From assembly GCA_031284275.1 (NCBI GenBank), contig JAITAD010000019.1:1-14963 (forward strand): a stretch of DNA of 14,963 nucleotides, given 5' to 3'. How positions within the stretch are numbered: position 1 is the stretch's first letter; each line of letters begins with the position of its first letter. The notes under the pieces were generated by a model. That model was given only the letters and a program-made list of their open reading frames with translations. It ran no database searches and was not told the DNA's origin. This stretch comes from Tannerellaceae bacterium (GTDB taxonomy: Bacteria > Bacteroidota > Bacteroidia > Bacteroidales > Tannerellaceae). Shown here in pieces: positions 7,555-13,773 of the stretch. A program made the translations under genes and the position numbers.

Positions 7555-8751
7555 ATGACACAAGTTTCAGGACGTTTAGCGAGCCTGTCGCCATCCGAAA
7601 CCCTGGCCATGTCACAAAAGAGTTGTGAACTTACGGCAAAGGGGATTGACGTGATAAATCTGAGCGTTGGAGAACCGGACTTTTTTACTCCGGAACATAT
7701 CAAGGAGGCTGCACGAAAAGCGATTGACGAGAACTATTCTTTCTATTCACCCGTAGCGGGATACGCGGACCTGCGTCTGGCTATCGCCGAGAAATTGAAA
7801 AGGGAAAACGGGCTGGATTATCCTATTGAGCGTATCGTGGTGTCAGCCGGCGCCAAACAGGCGGTCTGTAACGTCTTGCTCAGTATCATCAATCCGGGAG
7901 ACGAAGTGATCGTTCCCGCTCCCTATTGGGTGAGCTACGTGGAAATGGTGAAACTGGCCGAAGGGAAAAACGTTATCGTACATGCGGGGATCGAACAGGA
8001 CTTCAAAATAAACGCCGCACAGTTGGAGGCTGCCATTACCCCTCGCACAAAGGCGCTCATCCTCTGTTCGCCGTCCAACCCCACCGGCAGCGTATACAGC
8101 GTCGATGAACTGCGGAGTCTGGCCGATGTCCTCGTCCGACATCCCGATATCATCGTCATTTCCGACGAGATATACGAACATATCAACTATACCGGACGCC
8201 ACGAGAGCCTCTCGCAGTTCCCCGAAATACGTGAACGTGTGGTGATTATCAACGGTGTGTCCAAAGCGTATGCCATGACAGGATGGCGTATCGGTTTCCT
8301 TGCCGCCCCGCTCTGGATAGCGAAAGCTTGTAACAAATTGCAGGGACAATATACCTCAGGAGCAAGTTCCATTGCCCAACGGGCGGCCATTGCGGCCTTT
8401 TCCGGCGATCAAACGTGCGTCAAACGGATGCGTGACACTTTTCTGCACCGCCGAGACCTCGTACTCGGACTCTGTTACGACATACCGGATGTCAGGACAA
8501 GTATCCCCCAAGGTTCTTTCTACATCTTCCCCGACATGAGCGCCTACATAGGGCGCAAAACGAAAGATGGAAAGACGGTGGACTCTTCCGCCGCCCTCTC
8601 GATGTATGTCCTCGAAAGGGGACACGTGGCAACCGTCGGCGGCGATGCCTTCGGCGCTCCCGGACATCTGCGCCTTTCCTATGCCACCTCCGACGATAAA
8701 CTCTCTACGGCTGTACAACGCATAAAAGAAGCTTTGAAAACGCTAAAATAA
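7555..8751 (+). CDS. Aspartate/aromatic-type aminotransferase, PLP class I
   Basis: A fold-type I PLP aminotransferase related to the thermophilic (class Ib) aspartate aminotransferases. Numbered from ATG 7555 it has 398 residues. VINLSVGEPDF (33-43) binds substrate near the N-terminus, PAPYWVSY (121-128) stacks on the cofactor, SNPTG (174-178) and SDEIY (203-207) contact PLP, and SKAYAMTGWRIGF holds the Schiff-base Lys237 and the phosphate-binding Arg245. The C-terminal HLRLSYA contains the expected carboxylate-binding Arg. The upstream ATG at 7513 overlaps ribBA by 11 bases and would add 14 Lys-rich residues absent from relatives, so 7555 is preferred. Aspartate/2-oxoglutarate is the likely main pair, but aromatic or prephenate activity occurs in this subgroup and cannot be excluded. 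Confidence 0.93.
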   Translation: MTQVSGRLASLSPSETLAMSQKSCELTAKGIDVINLSVGEPDFFTPEHIKEAARKAIDENYSFYSPVAGYADLRLAIAEKLKRENGLDYPIERIVVSAGAKQAVCNVLLSIINPGDEVIVPAPYWVSYVEMVKLAEGKNVIVHAGIEQDFKINAAQLEAAITPRTKALILCSPSNPTGSVYSVDELRSLADVLVRHPDIIVISDEIYEHINYTGRHESLSQFPEIRERVVIINGVSKAYAMTGWRIGFLAAPLWIAKACNKLQGQYTSGASSIAQRAAIAAFSGDQTCVKRMRDTFLHRRDLVLGLCYDIPDVRTSIPQGSFYIFPDMSAYIGRKTKDGKTVDSSAALSMYVLERGHVATVGGDAFGAPGHLRLSYATSDDKLSTAVQRIKEALKTLK

Positions 8752-8778
8752 TCCTCTTACCTCAAAACAAACACAGCC

Positions 8779-10080
8779 ATGAAGATAGAAGAAAAAGATG
8801 AACGTTCCCGTCCGCCCGAAAGACAGGAGACCCAATTTCCCCGTCCAAGGAAAGTGATACCCTCTTTGAACCGTCCCGAATATCACCGCCCTGAATATCA
8901 CCGTCCCGAATACGGCAGGCCACGTGTACAGGGAGAGTCATATCAGGCTTCCCGTCCGGCTGCCGCACGTCCAACGTCTCATCCGATTTCCCGTCCGGTT
9001 GTTTCCCGCCCGATAATCCGTCGTCCGACGGAAGCTTCCGAAAGTGATCCTTTCAAACGGAAACGTCCGCGTATCCAGATACAGAACCGAAGCCAAAGTC
9101 AGAGTCAAAGTCAAAGCTATCAAAGCGGCGGATATCATCGGGAAAGCGGTAGCGGTTATGCGCCCCGCCCTTTCAATGCGCGCCCCACGATACACCCGCG
9201 TCCTCGTCCTCAGTACCAAGGGGACAGCAGGGACAGGGGGGATAGTGCCGATTCTCGCCAACGGACGTTCACTCCTCGCCCAAGATATGGGAGCGGTGGA
9301 CAGCAGGTGCAACATGTTCGGCCAAAACAACTCCGATACAAAGAACCGCTGATAGACCCTTCTCAGCCTATCCGCCTCAATAAGTTTATTGCCAATGCCG
9401 GAATCTGTTCACGGCGTGAGGCCGATGATTATATCCGTGCCGGCGTAATTAAGGTCAATGATACGGTCGTGACCGAAATGGGGACGAAAATTACTCGTCG
9501 AGATAAGGTGACTTTCCACGATAAGGAGGTGCGTATCGAAAACAAGGTGTATATCCTGCTTAACAAACCTAAAAACTGTGTCACCACTACCGATGATCCA
9601 CAGGAACGAATGACGGTATCCAAGCTTGTGCAGAACGCCTGCCGCGAACGTGTCTACCCCGTCGGCCGCCTCGACCGTAACACCACCGGGGTCATCCTCA
9701 TCACCAACGACGGGGAACTGACCTCTCGCCTCACCCATCCGGCAAACAAGAAAAAGAAGATTTACCACGTATGGCTCGACAGAGAAGTCACCCCCGAAGA
9801 CTTGCAGAAAATTGCCTCCGGAATCGAACTTGAAGACGGTGAAATCCATGCCGATGCCATCGAGTATGCCAACGAAGAGGATAAGACTCAGGTAGGGATA
9901 GAAATACACTCGGGGCGAAACCGTCTCGTGCGGCGTATATTCGATTCGCTGGGTTATCGTGTTTTGAAGTTGGACCGTGTCTACTTCGCTGGCCTGACCA
10001 AAAAAAATCTTGCCAGAGGCAAATGGCGTTATCTCAATGAACGGGAAGTCAATGCTCTCCGAATGGGTCTTTTTGAATAA
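8779..10080 (+). CDS. rluB: RsuA/RluB-type rRNA pseudouridine synthase with long disordered N-terminus
   Basis: This enzyme isomerises a uridine in ribosomal RNA, most likely in 23S rRNA as in RluB. The 433 residues are far longer than E. coli RsuA because residues 1-195 form a low-complexity extension rich in Arg, Pro, Ser and Gln. It includes three RPEYH-like repeats (32-46) and an SQ run (105-113). The S4 RNA-binding domain follows (about 198-255, IRLNKFIANAGICSRREAD). The catalytic domain has VGRLDRNTTG with the nucleophile Asp299, and ends with SGRNRLVRRIFDSLGY and LDRVYFAGL. The RluB assignment over RsuA, RluE or RluF rests on overall resemblance, so the target base is inferred. Arg-rich tails are usual in Bacteroidetes members. 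It lies between the aminotransferase (27 bases) and iorB (6 bases). Confidence 0.9.
   Translation: MKIEEKDERSRPPERQETQFPRPRKVIPSLNRPEYHRPEYHRPEYGRPRVQGESYQASRPAAARPTSHPISRPVVSRPIIRRPTEASESDPFKRKRPRIQIQNRSQSQSQSQSYQSGGYHRESGSGYAPRPFNARPTIHPRPRPQYQGDSRDRGDSADSRQRTFTPRPRYGSGGQQVQHVRPKQLRYKEPLIDPSQPIRLNKFIANAGICSRREADDYIRAGVIKVNDTVVTEMGTKITRRDKVTFHDKEVRIENKVYILLNKPKNCVTTTDDPQERMTVSKLVQNACRERVYPVGRLDRNTTGVILITNDGELTSRLTHPANKKKKIYHVWLDREVTPEDLQKIASGIELEDGEIHADAIEYANEEDKTQVGIEIHSGRNRLVRRIFDSLGYRVLKLDRVYFAGLTKKNLARGKWRYLNEREVNALRMGLFE
8872..8916 (+). repeat. Three 15-base tandem units coding RPEYH/RPEYH/RPEYG
   Basis: Three consecutive units (8872-8886, 8887-8901, 8902-8916), each close to CGTCCCGAATATCAC, lie in frame inside the pseudouridine synthase extension. 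Unit gain or loss would keep the frame and only change the length of the disordered arm. Confidence 0.8.
9091..9117 (+). repeat. Hexanucleotide Ser-Gln repeat
   Basis: About four degenerate copies of AGTCAA or AGTCAG code for alternating Ser and Gln in the pseudouridine synthase extension. The unit is six bases, so copy-number change is frame-neutral. Confidence 0.75.
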
Positions 10081-10086
10081 ACCGGA

Positions 10087-10671
10087 ATGAAAGTAGATAT
10101 CATATTATCGGGCGTTGGCGGTCAGGGAATACTCTCCATCGCCGCCGTGATTGGACAGGCTGCTATCGCTGCCGGTCTGCAAATGAAACAGGCCGAAGTA
10201 CATGGCATGAGCCAGCGTGGAGGTGATGTGCAGTCGCACCTGAGAATATCCGACCGCCCCGTCGCCTCCGACTTGATTGCCTTAGGACAGGCGGAGGTAA
10301 TCATCTCGCTCGAACCGATGGAAAGTCTCCGTTACCTGCCTTTCCTGAAAAAAGATGGTTGGGTGGTGACCCATTCCCGTCCGCTGATCAACATCCCCAA
10401 CTATCCGGATATGGAAAAGGTAACGGAGGAATTGGATAAGTTGCCGCATACCGTGGCGCTTGACGTTGAAAGCGTGGCGCGCGAAGTCGGGTCGCCACGT
10501 GCCGCCAACATGGCCGTATTGGGCGCTGCCATTCCTTTCATCCCCATAAAAGAGGAATATATCGAAGAGGGTGTCCGCCGCATATTCGGCCGAAAAGGCG
10601 ACGATGTGGTGAATATGAACTTGCAGGCATTGCGAGCCGGTTCCCAATCTACGCAATCGAGGAGAGCATAG
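10087..10671 (+). CDS. iorB: Indolepyruvate ferredoxin oxidoreductase, beta subunit
   Basis: IorB is the small subunit of the oxygen-sensitive enzyme that converts aryl-2-oxoacids (indolepyruvate, phenylpyruvate, hydroxyphenylpyruvate) to acyl-CoA with ferredoxin as acceptor, in anaerobic breakdown of aromatic amino acids. The 194 residues have the typical GVGGQGILS (9-17), HGMSQRGGDVQSHLRIS (39-55) and SRPLINIPNYP segments of the gamma-domain fold of 2-oxoacid oxidoreductases. The catalytic IorA partner, which carries TPP and iron-sulfur clusters, is not next to it: rluB is 6 bases upstream and aroE starts 2 bases downstream. IorA must be encoded elsewhere if the enzyme works. Aminotransferases on either side could supply the arylpyruvate substrates, which is inference from context. 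Confidence 0.93.
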   Translation: MKVDIILSGVGGQGILSIAAVIGQAAIAAGLQMKQAEVHGMSQRGGDVQSHLRISDRPVASDLIALGQAEVIISLEPMESLRYLPFLKKDGWVVTHSRPLINIPNYPDMEKVTEELDKLPHTVALDVESVAREVGSPRAANMAVLGAAIPFIPIKEEYIEEGVRRIFGRKGDDVVNMNLQALRAGSQSTQSRRA

Positions 10672-10673
10672 GT

Positions 10674-11414
10674 ATGGACAAGTATGGCCTGATCGGTTAT
10701 CCTCTGGGGCATTCTTTCTCGCAAGTATACTTTAATCAAAAGTTTGTCGATGAGAAAATTGATGCCGAATACGTCAATTTCCAGATAGCAGACATACAGG
10801 AGTTCAAATACATCATCGAAGACAACCCCAACCTGTGCGGCCTGAACGTTACCCTGCCTTACAAAACGAAGGTCATAGATTTTCTCCACGAGATGGATGC
10901 GGACGCTCGTGACATCGGCGCCGTCAATGTCATTAAGTTCATTCGTAAAGGAACCAAACTGCGCCTTAAAGGGTATAACTCGGACATCCTTGGATTCAAA
11001 CAGTCCATCAGCCCGCTGCTGAAACCGTATCATCGGCGGGCGCTCATCCTCGGCACCGGCGGTGCGTCGCTCGCCGTCCTGCACGGCTTGAAACAGTTAG
11101 GGGTTGAATCTGTCTTCGTTTCCCGAAAAAGCGCTCCTTCTTACCTCACCTATCAAGAGCTTACCCCCCGAATTATGGAGGAGCATACCGTCATCGTCAA
11201 TACAACGCCGGTGGGTATGTATCCGCGCGCCAACCAAAGCCCCGATATTCCTTTCGACCTCATCTCGGAACAGCACCTGCTGTATGACCTCATCTACAAT
11301 CCGGGAGAAACGCTGTTCATGGAAAAAGGAAAGAAACAGGGCGCTACGGTGAAAAACGGCTTGGAAATGCTCTTGCTTCAGGCTTTTGTCTCTTGGAAAA
11401 TATGGACGGAATGA
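10674..11414 (+). CDS. aroE: Shikimate dehydrogenase (NADP+)
   Basis: AroE reduces 3-dehydroshikimate to shikimate on the route to chorismate and aromatic amino acids. The 246 residues are somewhat shorter than the E. coli enzyme, as is usual in Bacteroidetes. The shikimate site is visible as GYPLGHSFS (8-16) and NVTLPYK with the catalytic Lys64, paired with Asp104 in YNSDILGF. The nucleotide-binding loop is GTGGAS (127-132), followed by NTTPVGMYP (176-184) and NGLEMLLLQA near the C-terminus. It starts 2 bases after iorB and its stop TGA overlaps the ATG at 11411 of the next gene (ATGA), so translation is probably coupled. Confidence 0.95.
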   Translation: MDKYGLIGYPLGHSFSQVYFNQKFVDEKIDAEYVNFQIADIQEFKYIIEDNPNLCGLNVTLPYKTKVIDFLHEMDADARDIGAVNVIKFIRKGTKLRLKGYNSDILGFKQSISPLLKPYHRRALILGTGGASLAVLHGLKQLGVESVFVSRKSAPSYLTYQELTPRIMEEHTVIVNTTPVGMYPRANQSPDIPFDLISEQHLLYDLIYNPGETLFMEKGKKQGATVKNGLEMLLLQAFVSWKIWTE

Positions 11415-12736
11415 ATCAACGGCAGACTCCCGTCGATTACGCCACTGCCCGACGTGTCATCGACGCTTATCACCTTTCCGACTTCGGACGGGCTACCATC
11501 CGCGAAGTCGTTGCCATCGCCGGAGAATTGGAACAGGCGACGGGTGTCGAGTTCGTCCACATGGAGATGGGCGTACCCGGTCTTCCGCCGGCCGAAGTTG
11601 GCGTGGAAGCCGAAATAGAAGCCCTCCGTAAGGGGGTCGCTTCCATTTATCCCAATATTAATGGCATACCGGAACTGAAAACCGAAGCCTCCCGCTTCAT
11701 CAAAGCTTTCATCAACGCCGACGTGCCCCCCGAATGTTGTGTCCCCGTGACAGGGTCCATGCAGGGGACGTATGCCTCTTTCCTCGTCACAAGCCAATCT
11801 ACGGAACGGGATACTATCCTTTTTCTTGATCCGGGCTTCCCGGTACAGAAGCAGCAAATTACCGTAATCGGTTGCCGCTATGAGTCGTTCGACCTTTACG
11901 ACTGTCGAGGAGAAGCCCTTCGGCAGAAGTTGGAAAGTATCCTTGCGCAAGGACACGTCGCTGCGCTTGTCTACTCCAACCCGAACAACCCCGCATGGTT
12001 CTGCCTCACTGACGATGAGCTTCGTATCATTGGGGAGGCTGCCAACCGTCATGACGTCACTGTCATCGAAGACCTTGCCTATTTCGCTATGGATTTTCGC
12101 GTCAATCTCGGTACGCCTTTTCAACCGCCATACCAACCCAGTATCGCACATTACGCCAAGCATTTTATCCTCCACATCTCCGGATCCAAGGCTTTCAGCT
12201 ATGCCGGTCAGCGGATAGCTGTTGCCGCTATCTCTCCGGAACTTTATCACCGTTCCTATTCTCGCCTCACCCGACGTTACGGCAGTCCGACTTTCGGCTC
12301 CGTCTATATCCACCGTGTCCTCTATGCGCTGTCTTCCGGCACTTCGCATTCCGCTCAGTGTGCTCTTGCCGCCATGTTCCGCGCAGCAACCGACGGTAAG
12401 CTTGACTTCGTTTCCATCGTCAGTGAGTATGGCCGGCGCGCCAACAGACTTAAACAGCTCTTCACTGCCAATGGTTTCAATATCGTCTATGACCGCGATA
12501 TTGACCGCCCCGTAGCCGACGGGTTTTACTTCACCATCGCTTACCCCGGCCTCAGCGGCAGCGAACTCATGCAGGAACTCATCTATTACGGTATCAGCGC
12601 AATATCCCTCTCTACCACCGGTAGCTGTCAGGAAGGTCTTCGCGCCTGTACCTCTTTCGTCCAACCCCGTCAGTATCCTATCCTTGAATCCCGCCTCAAA
12701 CAATTCTGCGCCGACCATCCCCATAATCCGAATTAA
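11411..12736 (+). CDS. PLP-dependent aminotransferase, class I/II
   Basis: A fold-type I PLP enzyme of 441 residues when started at ATG 11411, which forms an ATGA overlap with aroE; ATG 11402 and TTG 11393 are possible earlier starts. Family marks are HMEMGVPGLPP (50-60), VTGSMQGTY (113-121, cofactor phosphate loop), YSNPNNPAW (188-196), VIEDLAYFAMD with Asp221, and SGSKAFSYAGQRIAV with the Schiff-base Lys260 and Arg268. The sequence belongs to a subgroup I recognise from Bacteroidales, where it is annotated only as an aminotransferase. Its position after iorB and aroE suggests an aromatic or related amino acid substrate, but the specificity cannot be read from the sequence. Confidence 0.9.
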   Translation: MNQRQTPVDYATARRVIDAYHLSDFGRATIREVVAIAGELEQATGVEFVHMEMGVPGLPPAEVGVEAEIEALRKGVASIYPNINGIPELKTEASRFIKAFINADVPPECCVPVTGSMQGTYASFLVTSQSTERDTILFLDPGFPVQKQQITVIGCRYESFDLYDCRGEALRQKLESILAQGHVAALVYSNPNNPAWFCLTDDELRIIGEAANRHDVTVIEDLAYFAMDFRVNLGTPFQPPYQPSIAHYAKHFILHISGSKAFSYAGQRIAVAAISPELYHRSYSRLTRRYGSPTFGSVYIHRVLYALSSGTSHSAQCALAAMFRAATDGKLDFVSIVSEYGRRANRLKQLFTANGFNIVYDRDIDRPVADGFYFTIAYPGLSGSELMQELIYYGISAISLSTTGSCQEGLRACTSFVQPRQYPILESRLKQFCADHPHNPN

Positions 12737-12740
12737 ACCG

Positions 12741-12748
12741 TACCTTTG
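12741..12748 (+). promoter_or_regulatory. -7 box (TACCTTTG) for tRNA-Ser
   Basis: An exact TAnnTTTG match lies 30 bases before the mature tRNA, right after the aminotransferase stop. The -33 region would fall in the end of the gene and shows no clear TTG, so only the -7 half is supported. Confidence 0.5.
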
Positions 12749-12777
12749 CCCCGTTCTCCCAATGGGTCGCCTTATCG

Positions 12778-12865
12778 GGAAGGGTGCTCGAGTGGCTTAA
12801 GAGGCACGCTTGGAAAGCGTGTGTGCGCCAAAAGTGTACCGCGGGTTCGAATCCCGCCCCTTCCG
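12778..12865 (+). tRNA. tRNA-Ser (anticodon GGA)
   Basis: The cloverleaf folds fully. Acceptor GGAAGGG (12778-12784) pairs with CCCTTCC (12858-12864), with discriminator G12865. The D arm is CTC/GAG. Anticodon stem CACGC (12805-12809)/GCGTG (12817-12821) encloses the loop TTGGAAA with anticodon GGA (12812-12814). A 19-base class II variable arm follows, then T stem GCGGG/CCCGC around TTCGAAT. It reads UCC and UCU codons. The 3' CCA is not encoded (CAA follows the discriminator), so it must be added by the CCA-adding enzyme. Confidence 0.97.
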
Positions 12866-12926
12866 CAAGTACCTTGCAATCGACAAAAGACTCACGAAAA
12901 CTTTCGGCTTCCGACGAGCGCACTAC

Positions 12927-12950
12927 GTACAACGGGGCTGTCCGTTGTGC
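12927..12950. repeat. Inverted repeat between tRNA-Ser and mgsA
   Basis: ACAACGG (12929-12935) pairs with CCGTTGT (12942-12948); one G-T and one G-C pair extend the stem to nine. The loop is six bases. It lies between two convergent units and could act as a 3' hairpin for either, but no T-run follows on either strand, so it is not a standard intrinsic terminator. Confidence 0.5.
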
Positions 12951-12962
12951 AGCGGAAAACCA

Positions 12963-13406
12963 CTAATCTCTGTTATAAGGGACGTACTGGGGGGTGGCAG
13001 GTACGTAGCTTTCATCCTCCCAGAGTGTGCTGGTGATCATGAGGTCGGCGCCGTAGCGGTTACAGGCGATGGGGATATTGTGGACACGGCACTGGCGGAG
13101 AAGCATCTGTATGTCCGCTTCGTGTGGTTGCGGATTCAGGTCGTCGATGAGGAAAATGGCAAGGTTCACTTCCTTGCGGACGACCATAGCCGCTATTTCC
13201 GCATCTCCACCCAACGGCCCAGAGTGCATACAGACAATCTCCGCATATACGCCCCGTTCCTCGAAAGTTCGAGCGATCAGCCCACCGGTCGTTCCCGTAC
13301 ATACCAGACGGTGGTGAGAGAGATATTCAGCGTTATGGCAAGCCCATTCCACCATATCGACCTTCCGCCTGTCGTGCGCCACAAGGGCTATCGTCAATTT
13401 TTTCAT
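12963..13406 (-). CDS. mgsA: Methylglyoxal synthase
   Basis: MgsA converts dihydroxyacetone phosphate to methylglyoxal and phosphate, a bypass of lower glycolysis used when phosphorylated sugars build up. The 147 residues match the family. Visible motifs are IALVAHDRRK (residues 6-15) with His11 and Asp12, TGTTGGLI (37-44, phosphate binding), SGPLGGDAEIAAMV with the catalytic Asp68, and FLIDDLNPQPHEADI with His95 and Asp98, equivalent to the E. coli active-site His98 and Asp101. The C-terminal SYVPATPQYVPY is somewhat longer than minimal forms. It is a single-gene unit convergent with tRNA-Ser and divergent from the LRR gene, with a minus-strand -7 box at 13432-13439. Confidence 0.96.
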   Translation of the reverse strand: MKKLTIALVAHDRRKVDMVEWACHNAEYLSHHRLVCTGTTGGLIARTFEERGVYAEIVCMHSGPLGGDAEIAAMVVRKEVNLAIFLIDDLNPQPHEADIQMLLRQCRVHNIPIACNRYGADLMITSTLWEDESYVPATPQYVPYNRD

Positions 13407-13431
13407 ACCGTTTGTTTCTTTCCTTATCGGG

Positions 13432-13439
13432 CAAAGATA
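13432..13439 (-). promoter_or_regulatory. -7 box (TATCTTTG) for mgsA
   Basis: On the minus strand TATCTTTG matches TAnnTTTG and lies 25 bases before the mgsA ATG, leaving a leader of roughly 20 bases. No clear -33 TTG was found at the proper distance. Confidence 0.5.
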
Positions 13440-13520
13440 AAACTTAAAACGACAAGTACGATTGCCCTATCCTGTAACTTTTGCGGATTTACTCCGGATT
13501 CTACAATTCCCCCATAGCCC

Positions 13521-13548
13521 TTGCACACCTCTACAAAGTTGTGTGCAA
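13521..13548. repeat. Inverted repeat TTGCACAC...GTGTGCAA
   Basis: Perfect 8-base arms (13521-13528 and 13541-13548) surround a 12-base centre, about midway between mgsA and the LRR gene. It could be a regulator site or an RNA hairpin. A related GTGTGTATAA follows directly. Confidence 0.6.
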
Positions 13549-13701
13549 ATTGTGTGTATAATATGGAAGAAATTGAACATTATTTTTGATAAAAACACCT
13601 TTATTTACAGTGTATTTTGAATATTATATGCCTTCTGTTTATCAAGCAGAAGACGCAAGAAAACAATGTCCGACCACCCTCCATGCCAGATATTTTTAAC
13701 A

Positions 13702-13724
13702 TGTGTGTGTGTTGGGGAGGGGGG
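13702..13724 (+). repeat. TG dinucleotide run followed by a broken G tract
   Basis: Five TG units (13702-13711) are followed after two T residues by GGGG-A-GGGGGG (13714-13724), about 50-70 bases before the LRR start codon. Such tracts are prone to slippage; see the matching finding. Confidence 0.7.
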
Positions 13725-13773
13725 TGATAAATAAGCGTAATCTTTACTGAATATTAAAAGAGAAGATACGTCC

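Larger units (their letters stand above)
13407..13773. other. 367-base AT-rich intergenic region
   Basis: This separates the divergent mgsA and LRR genes. It holds the mgsA -7 box near its left end, an 8-base inverted repeat (13521-13548), a smaller CTTCTG/CAGAAG repeat (13632-13652) and a TG/G-rich tract (13702-13724). I saw no convincing gene on either strand and no complete TTG-N19/20-TAnnTTTG promoter for the LRR gene; the nearest candidate, TATTTTG at 13613-13619, is one T short. Confidence 0.6.

Noticed and set aside
6717..7703. Open frame of 328 codons on the minus strand across ribBA and the aminotransferase start
   Set aside because: Lies opposite conserved catalytic segments of two certain genes; composition typical of a shadow frame.
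11378..12724. Long open frame of 448 codons on the minus strand opposite the aminotransferase
   Set aside because: It mirrors the full length of a well-supported PLP enzyme gene, shows no recognisable domain, and is expected from the codon bias of the plus-strand gene.
12810..13517. Plus-strand open frame of 235 codons
   Set aside because: It starts inside tRNA-Ser and runs antisense to mgsA; no protein family is visible.
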